The notes: generated by a model from the sequence alone, not told the origin. A stretch of DNA of 35,857 nucleotides from Acidobacteriota bacterium (GCA_019639255.1 JAHBSF010000006.1:90261-126117), one strand, 5' to 3'. Counted from the stretch's first letter, positions 8,856-17,753 are shown. Numbers and translations: made by a program.

Positions 8856-10345
8856 ACGGACGATCAAATCTGACGGGACGGGCTATGACCGGAATGATAT
8901 TGAAATCTTGCGATCAGATTCGTATGAGCCTGGTCGTTGTTTGTCTATTTGCTGTTTTCTTTACCGGTACGGTAGAGGCGCAGGACCGCCTTGTCGAGCG
9001 CGAAGTGACGTTCAAGGCCGAGGACGGATGGGTGATTTCCGGCATGTTGAGCGTGCCGGCGGGCGACCGGCGTTCACCCGCCGTCATCTTCCTGCATTCA
9101 TACGAACACGACCGCGATGCCTACGGACAGTATCTGTATCCGGGGCTGGCGCAAATCATTGGTGCGCGCGATGTGGCTACGTTGAGGTTCGATTTCCGTG
9201 GTCGAGGCAAAAGCGAGGGCGCAAAGAAACTGCATCTGTTCAGACCAGAGGAGCGCGCCAGGCTTTATCTGGATGTGCGGGCGGCTGTGGCTTATCTGGC
9301 CTCACAGCCGGGGATAGATCCTAAACGGATCGGTATCGTTGCCGAGGGTGTGAGCGCCGAAGCGGCCGTGCTCGGCTGGAGCGGCGACCGTCGCATAAAG
9401 GGGATGATTCTGATATCAGGGCGGCTGAGTGCGGCTGCCAAAAAGCAAATTGAAGAAGATCCGGAATTGCCGCTTTCACTGATAGTCAGTCAGGAGGATC
9501 GCGAAAGCTTCGAGGATATGTCCGAAGCCTACGTCCTGACGCGCTCTGATAACAGCCGCATCGCTGTTTATCGCGACATCGGCATGGGAACGACGATGTT
9601 CAGCGTATGGCGTTCGGAAAAACCTAAGGAAAAACCTCTGGAAGACGGCCTGGCCGACTGGATGACGGGCATTCTGAAATCGTACGGGCATACACGCGAA
9701 GTTGCGTTCGACACCGAGGACGGATGGAAGCTCTCGGGCACGTTGCGAACTCCTTCTGATCCGGGAGAAGTCTCAAAGACTGCGGGTGTGATACTGATTC
9801 ATTCGAGCTTCTCCAGCCGTCACATATTCGATCACCTGGCGGAATTATTGGTGCAGCGCGGGCTTGTAGTGCTCAATTTCGATACGCGCGGACGCGGTAG
9901 AAGCGCGGGCAAGGGAGAGTTCATCAATCTTCCACTCGAAGAAAGAAACAAGGGAACGCTTGATATAAAGGCGGCTGTGGGATTCCTTCGTTCGCAGGCC
10001 GGTGTCGCAAACATCGGGCTTCTGGGTACAGATCGAGGGGCGAATAATGCCCTGGCTGTTGCGGCATCGGATTCGGGCGTAGGAGCGCTCGTCCTGATGA
10101 CGACGCTCCTGAGCGCATCGGAGAAAGAGGCGATCGCGAAACTAGAAACACCGGTCTTTTATGTCGCAAGCCGTGAGATAGAAAGCGCCACGCAGGGATT
10201 TGCCGAAGCACACGCTTCTACAAAAAACAGGGCGAGCCGATTGCTGATATTCAACGGCGGGGCGCTCGGTTATGAAATCTTCGAGCTTGATGAATCGCTC
10301 GAACCCTCTATAGCCGACTGGATGCGCGATCAATTGAAAAAGTAA
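8852..10345 (+). CDS. Exported tandem alpha/beta-hydrolase-fold protein 2
   Basis: A 497-residue paralogue of the preceding gene, overlapping it by four bases (ATGA). The signal sequence is long: the hydrophobic part is 'SLVVVCLFAVFFTGTVEAQ', so a start at an internal ATG (8885 or 8924) is possible. Two folds begin at 'REVTFKAEDGW' and 'REVAFDTEDGW'. The loops 'DFRGRGKSEG' and 'DTRGRGRSAG' are kept. The elbow of half one is 'IVAEGVSAEA' (Gly in place of Ser); that of half two is 'LLGTDRGANN', with Asp at the nucleophile position. Histidine loops are 'RDIGMGTTMFS' and 'NGGALGYEIFELD', again without histidine. Fourteen bases separate it from the next amidohydrolase gene. It likely works outside the cytoplasm, perhaps binding rather than cleaving a ligand. 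Confidence 0.85.
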   Translation: MNGRSNLTGRAMTGMILKSCDQIRMSLVVVCLFAVFFTGTVEAQDRLVEREVTFKAEDGWVISGMLSVPAGDRRSPAVIFLHSYEHDRDAYGQYLYPGLAQIIGARDVATLRFDFRGRGKSEGAKKLHLFRPEERARLYLDVRAAVAYLASQPGIDPKRIGIVAEGVSAEAAVLGWSGDRRIKGMILISGRLSAAAKKQIEEDPELPLSLIVSQEDRESFEDMSEAYVLTRSDNSRIAVYRDIGMGTTMFSVWRSEKPKEKPLEDGLADWMTGILKSYGHTREVAFDTEDGWKLSGTLRTPSDPGEVSKTAGVILIHSSFSSRHIFDHLAELLVQRGLVVLNFDTRGRGRSAGKGEFINLPLEERNKGTLDIKAAVGFLRSQAGVANIGLLGTDRGANNALAVAASDSGVGALVLMTTLLSASEKEAIAKLETPVFYVASREIESATQGFAEAHASTKNRASRLLIFNGGALGYEIFELDESLEPSIADWMRDQLKK

Positions 10346-10359
10346 ATGTAAAGAAGCAA

Positions 10360-11868
10360 ATGAAACTAAGCAGCGAAAACAGAACGGGCGGATACCAACG
10401 AAAAGCGCCAAGCTTTCGGCGCCGGTTGTTGATTCCGTTCATTTCGTTCGTTTATTTCTGTTCGATAATCATTCCTGCATTCGATTACGAAACGGCGGCT
10501 GCATCCGAATCGCTGGTTATTCAGGATGTAACACTGATTGACGCTACGGGAGCGCCTGCACGTCGCAATATGACCGTCGTGGTTAAAGACGGGCGAATTG
10601 CCGAAATCGGGCGTTCAGGCCGTATCAGAATCGAACCCGGCGCGCGAATAATAAACGGGACCGGAAAGTATCTGATTCCCGGTTTGTGGGATGTACACGT
10701 TCACAACAGCTACCGCAGTTTCCTCCCTCTGCTATTAGTCAACGGCGTTACGGGCGTGCGCGATATGGGGGGAACGCCCGCCGAATTCGAGCGGTTGACT
10801 GTATGGCTGAATGATATGAAGGCTGGAAAACTCCGCGGGCCGCGAGTTGTTGCAGCCGGAGTCATAGTGGACGGGCCTGCGGGCAAGGGCCGTCCCGATT
10901 CGCTGCACGTTGGAAATGCAGTTGAGGCGCGGCGCGCCGTTGAATCGCTTTTATCCCGAGGCGCCGATTTCATTAAGGTCTATACGCTGCTGCCGCGCGA
11001 TGCCTTTTTCGCCATTGCCGATGAAACCAGGCGAAGGGGTGTGACGTTCGCCGGACACGTGCCGGTTGACGTTACAGCCGCCGAAGCTTCAGACGCCGGA
11101 CAGAAAAGCCTCGAACACCTGTTCGGCGTGCTGCCGCTTTGCTCGCGCGATGAAACGCAACTTGTTAACGGAATGCGAACCGCCATCGCCGGATCGACTA
11201 CGCCGGTGTTTATCAGCGAAGAACTGCGTTCGCAGGCGCTCGCCGCAGAGTCGTGGGACCGGAAAAAGGCCGCCGCGCTGTTTGCGCGATTTGCGCGCAA
11301 CGGAACATTTCAGTCGCCAACTCTCATCGGTTACCGGAATCTGGCCGATGCGCCTGTGGCGGCGTTCGAGCAGGATGAGCGTTTGAAATATATCCCTGTG
11401 GAGCGGCGCGAGTCCTGGGTCAGGCAGCGCGCACAGCTTCAGCAGCATATTGCGCGCGAGTACTGGGAAAACCGGGAAAATCTGTTTTCAAGGCAACTGG
11501 AAATCGTGCGGGAGATGCACCGCGCCGGGGTGGGAATTCTTGCAGGCACCGACACGGCGAGCTTCTATGTATACCCCGGATTCAGCCTGCATGACGAGCT
11601 TGGACTGCTTGTTAAAGCGGGTCTGAAACCTATGGAAGCGCTACAGGCTGCAACGCGAAATACGGCGCGTTATCTGGGGAAGGCCGAAATGTTCGGAACC
11701 ATCGAGCGCAACAAGGCGGCGGATCTTGTGTTGCTTGACGGAAATCCGCTCCTGGATATCGGGAATACAAAGAAGATCGCTGCGGTAATAACCAATGGGG
11801 TATTTCTCGACAGGGCGGAACTGGATCGGATGCTTGGAGAGATTGAAGCCGAAGCGTCATCGAAATGA
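10360..11868 (+). CDS. Exported metal-dependent amidohydrolase (imidazolonepropionase/prolidase-like), intact metal site
   Basis: A 502-residue amidohydrolase with an N-terminal export signal (about 20-48). All usual binuclear-site residues are visible: 'WDVHVH' (H113, H115), the lysine in 'FIKVYTL' (K206, normally carboxylated), 'AGHVPV' (H233), 'LEHLFG' (H253) and 'AGTDTA' (D398). The closing strand 'NKAADLVLLDGNPLLDI' is typical of the family. Enzymes of this group hydrolyse cyclic amides, dipeptides, organophosphates or related bonds; the substrate here is unknown. It sits between the second tandem hydrolase gene and an MFS transporter, in one run of closely spaced genes. It is a paralogue of the 5915 gene, whose aspartate is lost, so the two may be an active/altered pair. 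Confidence 0.92.
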   Translation: MKLSSENRTGGYQRKAPSFRRRLLIPFISFVYFCSIIIPAFDYETAAASESLVIQDVTLIDATGAPARRNMTVVVKDGRIAEIGRSGRIRIEPGARIINGTGKYLIPGLWDVHVHNSYRSFLPLLLVNGVTGVRDMGGTPAEFERLTVWLNDMKAGKLRGPRVVAAGVIVDGPAGKGRPDSLHVGNAVEARRAVESLLSRGADFIKVYTLLPRDAFFAIADETRRRGVTFAGHVPVDVTAAEASDAGQKSLEHLFGVLPLCSRDETQLVNGMRTAIAGSTTPVFISEELRSQALAAESWDRKKAAALFARFARNGTFQSPTLIGYRNLADAPVAAFEQDERLKYIPVERRESWVRQRAQLQQHIAREYWENRENLFSRQLEIVREMHRAGVGILAGTDTASFYVYPGFSLHDELGLLVKAGLKPMEALQAATRNTARYLGKAEMFGTIERNKAADLVLLDGNPLLDIGNTKKIAAVITNGVFLDRAELDRMLGEIEAEASSK

Positions 11869-11906
11869 GCTTTTAACGATTCTGAACCTTCTCAGGGGGA
11901 TCGGAT

Positions 11907-13205
11907 ATGGCTGTGCCCGTTAGATACAGACTGATCGGTGTACTGACCGCAGGTGCGATGATCAATTTCATCGACCGCGTCAACATATCGGTTGCGGCGC
12001 CGGCTATGATGCCCGCGCTGGGGCTCAACAAGGCCGAGTTCGGCGTAGTTATGTCGGCGTTTCTCGCCGGGTATACCCTGTTTCAGTTTCCGGGCGGGCT
12101 GATGGCCGACAGGTGGAATACGAAGCGAATCATCGCTCTATCGTGTCTGGGATTTTCGGTCTTCACCGCCCTGACACCCCTTGGGGGCCTCGCTTTCGGG
12201 TTGATGGTTGCAATCCGCTTTATGGTGGGAGCGTTCGAGTCGGTAAGTTTCCCGGCTTACGCGTCGATGAATTCGCGCTGGATACCCCGACAGGAATACA
12301 GCCGCGCGCAGACCGTAAGCCTTTCGGGATCGTATCTCGGGCAAACGATAGGCTACCCGTTGACGACCTGGATCGTCGCCGCCTTTTCGTGGCCGATGGT
12401 TTTCTATTTCAATGCGGTGCTCGGCATTCTCTGGATGGGCGTTTGGTTGTGGTTTTCCACAAATACTCCCCGCGAACATCCGCGCATAAGCGAAAGCGAA
12501 CTCAAATACATCGAAGATAACCGGGCTTCGCGACCCGGCGTGACCGTATCTCCCTGGGCGATTCTAAAGTCGCCTACGGTGCTGATGTTGTCGGCGTCCT
12601 ACATGTTTCTGGTTTACGGCGTGTGGATGATCGTTTTGTGGTTGCCTACTTATCTGGTCGAAGGGCGTGGCTTTTCGATGCAGGCAATGGGGTGGGTAGG
12701 TATGATTCCCACGGTTGCGAGTTTCGTCGGATTGATTGGCGGGGGCGTTTTGTCGGACACGCTTTTGCGGCGTGGATTCAGCCGTCGATTCGCCCGGGCA
12801 CAGGGGCCGGCACTATGCATCGGTGCGGGCGTCCCGTTTCTTGTTGGCGCAATGTATTCGCCTTCGGCCGGAGTATCTGTAGCGTGTTTCGCAATATATC
12901 TGTTCAGCATCAATCTGGCTACGGGCGGTTACTGGAGCGTTCCATTGGAACTCAATCCGAAGCTCGTGGGCGCGATATCGGGAGTAATGACGTTTGCGGG
13001 AAATCTCGGTGGATTTTTCGGACCCCTGAGCGCCGGATACATCTATCAGGCCACCGGCAACTGGTCTCTCCCGTTTCTTACCGCTGCCGGGGGCGCAATC
13101 ATTTCCTTTCTGATTTTCTATTTTCTGGTTAGACCCGAGCCGATGGAGTTCGAACAGGCAACGGGGAATGCAACTGCGGCCGAATCGGCGGTCGGCGAGG
13201 CATAG
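11907..13205 (+). CDS. MFS transporter, anion:cation symporter (ACS)-like
   Basis: A 432-residue inner-membrane permease with about 12 hydrophobic segments. The N-terminus 'NFIDRVNISVAAPAM' and the loop 'PGGLMADRWNTKR' (MFS motif A region) are typical of the ACS group, whose members import sugar acids, phthalate and other organic anions with protons or sodium. GGGGGATCGG precedes the ATG by a good distance. It is embedded in the catabolic run, 38 bases after an amidohydrolase and four bases before the third tandem hydrolase gene. It probably imports a carboxylated intermediate released in the periplasm; this is inference from context. Confidence 0.9.
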   Translation: MAVPVRYRLIGVLTAGAMINFIDRVNISVAAPAMMPALGLNKAEFGVVMSAFLAGYTLFQFPGGLMADRWNTKRIIALSCLGFSVFTALTPLGGLAFGLMVAIRFMVGAFESVSFPAYASMNSRWIPRQEYSRAQTVSLSGSYLGQTIGYPLTTWIVAAFSWPMVFYFNAVLGILWMGVWLWFSTNTPREHPRISESELKYIEDNRASRPGVTVSPWAILKSPTVLMLSASYMFLVYGVWMIVLWLPTYLVEGRGFSMQAMGWVGMIPTVASFVGLIGGGVLSDTLLRRGFSRRFARAQGPALCIGAGVPFLVGAMYSPSAGVSVACFAIYLFSINLATGGYWSVPLELNPKLVGAISGVMTFAGNLGGFFGPLSAGYIYQATGNWSLPFLTAAGGAIISFLIFYFLVRPEPMEFEQATGNATAAESAVGEA

Positions 13206-13209
13206 AAGC

Positions 13210-14712
13210 ATGAATTGCACGAGGCTGAAAACAACGGGCGTCATTTTGCTGCTGATCGTGGCGGCCCCTGCATACGCGGCCGTGCAACAGCGCGTAGCAC
13301 TCAAGCCCGATGCCGTGCAGCGCGAAGTAACGTTCGAGACATCCGACGGATGGAAAATCCACGGCACGCTCACTGTGCCGGGATCCTGGCGCGAGGGATC
13401 GAAACTGCCAGCAGCGCTTCTGCTTCATTCCTCGATGCATTCGCAAATGGTGTGGGCCGTATACCCGGGCTGGGTGCGGATTCAGGAGTCGATCGTAACG
13501 CTCAGGATCGACTGGCGCGGCCGCGGCAGAAGCGAGGGCGTACGCCGTTACGTCGAGTTTACACCCGAGCAGCGCGACGCGGTCGCATTGGATGTAAAAG
13601 CCGCACTCGATTTTCTTGCCAACCAGAAGGAAGTTGATGCGATGCGGCTCGGCGTTGTAGCCGAGGAATTCAGCGCGCAGCCTGCGGTAATCGGGGCTAT
13701 GCCTGATCCGAGGGTGCGGTCGCTTGTGCTTTTTTCCGGATGGCTCGACGCACGCGCGATGGACCAGTTCGCAGCGCACTCGTCGAAGTCCGTACTTTTC
13801 ATCGTCAGCAGGGAAGACAGTCGCAGCCTCGATCAGACCGTCAAAGCTTACGGATTGATGGACAAGCACGGCAGCGAATTATGGATCGAGGATGGTCTGG
13901 GAGTCGGACTGGCGATGGGCAGCGTATGGCGCAATCGTTTCCCCGATGAGCAGGAGGAAAAGGCCATTGATTTTGCAGCCGGCGCGTGGCTCGTAAAACG
14001 GTTGACGAGTTTAGGCGAGTTTCGCGAAGTGACAATCAATACATCGGACGGCTGGGTGCTTCACGCCACTATCGGGCTGCCCGGCAACGCCGGTCGGAAT
14101 CGAACCTCGCCCGGCGTGTTGCTGCTGCCCACGGCCCTTGCCGATCGGACCAGTTACTACGGCCTTGAACGGGAACTGGTTGCAAACGGCCTTGCCGTGC
14201 TCAACCTGGATTGGCGCGGAATAGGAAAAAGCACCAACAAGGGGGCGCTCATCAATTTGTCGCTCGACGATATGGACCGGGCGATCATAGACGTTCGAGC
14301 CGCGCTTGCATACTTTGCGTCCGTCGAGGGCGTCGATCCGGATCGCATTGCGGTGCTCGGAAGCGCATTCGGCGCAAAGCTCGCAATGCAGGCGGCCGCT
14401 GATGACGCTAGGCTCAAGGCTGTAGCATTGATGACGCCGGTGACTAAACCGAGGGAACTCGACGGGGATCTTAAGGCGATTAAGGCAATCAAGCGGCCCG
14501 TGATGCTCATAACAGGCGACGGTTTCGGAGAAGCTACAAAAAGCGTAGCGGCGGCGGCCGGGCAATCACCTAATAACACCATTGTGAGTTATCGCGGCGG
14601 AATACTTGGTTACGAACTTTTCAATATCGATCCGAATCTTGAGCGGAGCATCGCGCAGTGGTTCAAACGGCAGTTTGGGCGTACGGGCGGCGATCGGGAG
14701 GAGCACAGATGA
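13210..14712 (+). CDS. Exported tandem alpha/beta-hydrolase-fold protein 3
   Basis: A 500-residue third paralogue of the 7401 and 8852 proteins. The signal peptide is clear (cleavage near 'APAYAA'). The folds start at 'REVTFETSDGW' and 'REVTINTSDGW'. 'DWRGRGRSEG' and 'DWRGIGKSTN' are kept. The nucleophile elbow reads 'VVAEEFSAQP' in half one (Glu) and 'VLGSAFGAKL' in half two (Ala). Histidine loops are 'DGLGVGLAMGS' and 'RGGILGYELFNID', without histidine. The ATG at 13210 was chosen because GAGG lies at 13197-13200 and the start follows the MFS stop by four bases. Its stop overlaps the next ATG (ATGA). It is separated from its two paralogues by an amidohydrolase and a transporter, yet stays in the same unit. 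Confidence 0.85.
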   Translation: MNCTRLKTTGVILLLIVAAPAYAAVQQRVALKPDAVQREVTFETSDGWKIHGTLTVPGSWREGSKLPAALLLHSSMHSQMVWAVYPGWVRIQESIVTLRIDWRGRGRSEGVRRYVEFTPEQRDAVALDVKAALDFLANQKEVDAMRLGVVAEEFSAQPAVIGAMPDPRVRSLVLFSGWLDARAMDQFAAHSSKSVLFIVSREDSRSLDQTVKAYGLMDKHGSELWIEDGLGVGLAMGSVWRNRFPDEQEEKAIDFAAGAWLVKRLTSLGEFREVTINTSDGWVLHATIGLPGNAGRNRTSPGVLLLPTALADRTSYYGLERELVANGLAVLNLDWRGIGKSTNKGALINLSLDDMDRAIIDVRAALAYFASVEGVDPDRIAVLGSAFGAKLAMQAAADDARLKAVALMTPVTKPRELDGDLKAIKAIKRPVMLITGDGFGEATKSVAAAAGQSPNNTIVSYRGGILGYELFNIDPNLERSIAQWFKRQFGRTGGDREEHR

Positions 14713-15803
14713 CAATAGTAGACAACGACACTCATATAAATGAACCGATGGAAGCGTTCGAGAAATTTCTCGAAGAGCCATATGCATCGCGCCGGCCGAT
14801 CATCATCAAGGATACATTCGGGCTGACGCGAATAGTGCTCGAAGGGCGCCTCTATCCTGAACCGCGCCTTAAGCAGGCTCACAGCAAGAAGATCGAGGGC
14901 ACGAAAATGGGCGGCATACACGCCGGGGCCGCCGATCCGAATGCGCGTCTTGCGGATCTGGACCTCGAAGGCGTGGACATACAGGTCATATTCGGAAGTC
15001 TGGGACTTGCGCTTTCGGCGCTTACTGACAAGGATTTCGGCGTAGCGATGGCCCGCGCCTGCAATAATTATTATGCCGATTTCGCAAGCGTGAGCCCCAA
15101 CCGCCTCAAGCCACTTGCGACGCTCCCGCTTCAGGACATTCCGGCCTCGATCGAAGAGATGAAGCGCGCAACCGGCGAACTCGGTTTCATCGGTATAACC
15201 GTGCCGCCGAACGTCAACGGCAAGAACCTGGATCATCCGGACTTTTATCCGATTTACGAAACCGCACAGAGTCTGAATATCCCGATCGGCGTTCACTGGG
15301 GCAACGGCGCCTATATGCAGGCGGCGGGCATCGAGCGTTTCGATACGCATTTCATGACTCATATTTTCGGCCACCCGTTTGAACAGATGATTGCGCTGAC
15401 TTCGATCATCTGCGGCGGAATTGTAGAGATGTTCCCGAAACTCAAGTTCGGGTTTCTCGAAGCCGGATGCGGATGGCTGCCCTATTGGATGCAGCGCCTG
15501 CACGAGCACTACGAGCGCCGCACGGCCGAGGTGCCGTTGATGAAGCGCGAACCCGTTGAATACCTGTTGAGCGGGAGTTGCTTTATTACGATCGAGCCGG
15601 ATGAGGTGATGCTGCCTGCGGTGATCGAGGAACTCGGCGATGACATCATCATGTTTGGTTCGGATTATCCGCACACCGACAGCAAGTTCCCCAATACGGT
15701 TAAATTCGTCAAGGAGAGGCCGGACATATCCGACCGTGCGAAGACCAAGATTCTGACCAACGGTCTTAAGTTTCTCGGGATTACCGCAAACGGATCGAAC
15801 TGA
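14709..15803 (+). CDS. Amidohydrolase_2 family (ACMSD / resorcylate decarboxylase-like) metal enzyme
   Basis: A 364-residue cytoplasmic TIM-barrel protein with no signal peptide. It belongs to the amidohydrolase_2 group, which includes 2-amino-3-carboxymuconate semialdehyde decarboxylase and gamma-resorcylate decarboxylase. Visible likely metal or active-site residues are 'DNDTHINEP' (H9), 'IPIGVHWGNG' (H196), 'FMTHIFGHP' (H218, H222) and 'MFGSDYPHTDSKFPN' (D319, H322). The first motif is D-x-H-x-N-E rather than H-x-H. Such enzymes act on aromatic acids or ring-opened intermediates, which suits a catabolic cluster with acyl-CoA dehydrogenases. The ATG at 14709 overlaps the previous stop. It is the only soluble, non-exported hydrolase in the run. 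Confidence 0.87.
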   Translation: MTIVDNDTHINEPMEAFEKFLEEPYASRRPIIIKDTFGLTRIVLEGRLYPEPRLKQAHSKKIEGTKMGGIHAGAADPNARLADLDLEGVDIQVIFGSLGLALSALTDKDFGVAMARACNNYYADFASVSPNRLKPLATLPLQDIPASIEEMKRATGELGFIGITVPPNVNGKNLDHPDFYPIYETAQSLNIPIGVHWGNGAYMQAAGIERFDTHFMTHIFGHPFEQMIALTSIICGGIVEMFPKLKFGFLEAGCGWLPYWMQRLHEHYERRTAEVPLMKREPVEYLLSGSCFITIEPDEVMLPAVIEELGDDIIMFGSDYPHTDSKFPNTVKFVKERPDISDRAKTKILTNGLKFLGITANGSN

Positions 15804-15831
15804 CGCGGGTTTCAAACCGGGAGGGCAATTG

Positions 15832-16332
15832 ATGCGAAGCCGTATCAAACTTGCGTGCACTATCGTCGGCATCTGCATGCTTTTTGCGGTCGCCGCCGGA
15901 TTCAGAATACAGGACAGCAATGCGTCGGCCGCGCAGGGCGAAGCAGTAGCAGATGCCATGCGCGGGCTGTCGCAGCGAATGGTCGATGCATATGAACGCA
16001 GGGATCCGGACGCGCTCAGGCGGTTGTACAAACGTCAACCCGACGCGCTGTTTTTCTGGGAACGCCGGATGTCATACAGCTTCGATGACATCAGCCGGAC
16101 AATGGGCGCAATCGTAGATGCGGTCTCGAATATAAAGCTGACCGTAACCGAGTTTCGTTCCGGAGGGGCAGGGCAGACCGGTTGGTTTGCCGCGCTGTTT
16201 CATATCGAACGAACCATGAAGGACGGCGAGCGCAGCACATCGGAAGGACGTTGGACCGTAGCGGCGGAAAAGGTGGGAGAAAACTGGTTGATAGTACACG
16301 AGCACACATCCTTTCCGCTGCCGAAACCCTGA
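15832..16332 (+). CDS. Exported SnoaL-like / DUF4440-type protein
   Basis: A 166-residue protein with a signal peptide (about 1-35) and an NTF2-like fold: 'MRGLSQRMVDAYERRDPDAL' begins the cone and 'GRWTVAAEKVGENWLIVHEHTS' ends it. It belongs to the same broad group as the 5004 gene. The ATG at 15832 has GGGAGGG six bases upstream; a TTG just before it is less likely. It follows the amidohydrolase_2 gene by 28 bases and closes the tightly packed run; a family A palindrome comes next. Possible roles are cyclisation, isomerisation or binding of a pathway intermediate; nothing in the sequence decides between these. Confidence 0.78.
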   Translation: MRSRIKLACTIVGICMLFAVAAGFRIQDSNASAAQGEAVADAMRGLSQRMVDAYERRDPDALRRLYKRQPDALFFWERRMSYSFDDISRTMGAIVDAVSNIKLTVTEFRSGGAGQTGWFAALFHIERTMKDGERSTSEGRWTVAAEKVGENWLIVHEHTSFPLPKP

Positions 16333-16349
16333 GAGAGTGAGCGGGCGTC

Positions 16350-16426
16350 AGAGAGATAACGGAACAAACTGAATGAAACGAAAATTACGGAATAATCTCA
16401 TATTTTCGTCTGTTCCGTTCTCATTC
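16350..16426. repeat. Family A dispersed palindrome, copy 2 (shortened)
   Basis: The left arm AGAGATAACGGAACAAACTG continues to a GAAACGAAAATTACGGAA stretch. The right arm is shortened to TATTTTCGTCTGTTCCGTTC. Downstream, TCGTGTGGGATGATTT at about 16441-16456 resembles sequence also found just outside copies 4 and 6, so the full element may extend beyond the core. It lies between the SnoaL-like and kelch genes. Confidence 0.8.
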
Positions 16427-16474
16427 ATAAATGCCTTGATTTCGTGTGGGATGATTTGAGGAGATAACGAAAAC

Positions 16475-17725
16475 ATGAAAACGAAAATCCATCAGCTTTG
16501 CACATTTCTGCCGATTCGCACCAATCCCCCGGCCATCATCCGGCTGGTTTTGGCCTGTGCCGTCGGCCTGATTGCTGCGGCGTGCGCGTCACCGCCGCCG
16601 CAGCAATCCGAATCCACTGCGAGGGACTCTGCGGGCGTCGTCGACTGGAGAACAGAAGATGTGTCGGGCGATATACCGCAAGAGCGCGGCGCCGGGAAAC
16701 TCGTAGCCGTAGGCGATCAGTTGATTCTGTTCGGTGGGTTCAAGGAATGTTTCGATAAAACCAAATGCGATCATACCTATTACACCGATCTGCACGTATT
16801 CGACACAAAGACTGCAAAATGGGAGAAAAGGACGCCTTCTGGCGGCATGCCCGGACGCCGCGCATTTCTTGGAGGCACGGTTTATCATAAGAAACAAACG
16901 GCGCTGTTTTACGCCGGAACTTATTACCGCGTCGACGTAGCGACGGGCAAGCCGTATGAAACCGAGGACACAATAAAGGTCTATGACGATTTGTGGGAAT
17001 ACGATCCTGCGGCGAATACGTTCACACAGCGCCAGTTCGCCAACGCAGGGCCGGGCAAGAGACTCGGCGCGGAGATCGTGGTCAAGGACGATACGATGTA
17101 CTCGTTCGGCGGTTACGATGAAAATTTCAAGGCGTATAACGATCTTTGGGCATACGATCTTTCTACAAACACCTGGAAGCAGTTGCGGAAGAATGAGGAC
17201 CCGGGATCGCCTTCCAAGCGTTACATATTCCGTTTCGAACTGAGCGAGTCGGGAGATGACGCGTACATATTCGGTGGAAACTACCGCGAAAAGATTACAA
17301 TACAAAGAAACGATTTGTGGAAATACAACTTCGCAACCGATAAATTCACCGAAATCGTATCGGAGACTTCCAGAAACATTTCCGGCCGCACGCACGGCTC
17401 CGCCGCGGCATTCGACGGGCAGTTCATTATTGCGCTCGGTGATATTCCCGACGGTGGTTGCACTACGGATCAGGCGAGCGAACACCAGAATCCCACCGAC
17501 GAGGTATGGAGTTTGCCCGAGGGCGAAACGAAGTGGAGACGGGTGCAAATCGGTGCAGGGCCGCCGCCGCTCAAGCGCTTGATGTATGCGAGGGCGGGAG
17601 ACAGGCTCTACGTTACCCACGGTTTCGGCTACGATTGCTCGCAACCCGACAGCGAGGGGGCAAAATACAGTCTGAAAACCTATAGCCTGCCTCTGGCCCG
17701 GGTCAAGCAGGCTTTGGCTCAGTAA
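16475..17725 (+). CDS. Kelch-repeat lipoprotein
   Basis: A 416-residue protein. Residues 20-38 form a lipoprotein-type signal with cysteine in 'GLIAAACASPPP', so it is probably anchored to a membrane facing the periplasm. The mature part holds kelch-like beta-propeller blades, seen as 'LILFGGF', 'YTDLHVFDTKTAKWEKR', 'YDDLWEYDPAANTFTQR', 'MYSFGGYDENF', 'YNDLWAYDLSTNTWKQL', 'AYIFGGNY' and 'RNDLWKYNFATDKFTE'. Propellers of this type bind proteins or small molecules and some are enzymes. GAGGAG lies about 10 bases before the ATG. It is separated from its neighbours by repeats on both sides, so it may be transcribed apart from the main run. Confidence 0.88.
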   Translation: MKTKIHQLCTFLPIRTNPPAIIRLVLACAVGLIAAACASPPPQQSESTARDSAGVVDWRTEDVSGDIPQERGAGKLVAVGDQLILFGGFKECFDKTKCDHTYYTDLHVFDTKTAKWEKRTPSGGMPGRRAFLGGTVYHKKQTALFYAGTYYRVDVATGKPYETEDTIKVYDDLWEYDPAANTFTQRQFANAGPGKRLGAEIVVKDDTMYSFGGYDENFKAYNDLWAYDLSTNTWKQLRKNEDPGSPSKRYIFRFELSESGDDAYIFGGNYREKITIQRNDLWKYNFATDKFTEIVSETSRNISGRTHGSAAAFDGQFIIALGDIPDGGCTTDQASEHQNPTDEVWSLPEGETKWRRVQIGAGPPPLKRLMYARAGDRLYVTHGFGYDCSQPDSEGAKYSLKTYSLPLARVKQALAQ

Positions 17726-17753
17726 TCGGAGCGGCGCGTAATATGGGAAGGTG

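Noticed and set aside
14610-16031. Long minus-strand frame opposite the amidohydrolase_2 and SnoaL genes
   Set aside because: It is a shadow of well-supported + strand genes in GC-rich sequence; no domain is recognisable.
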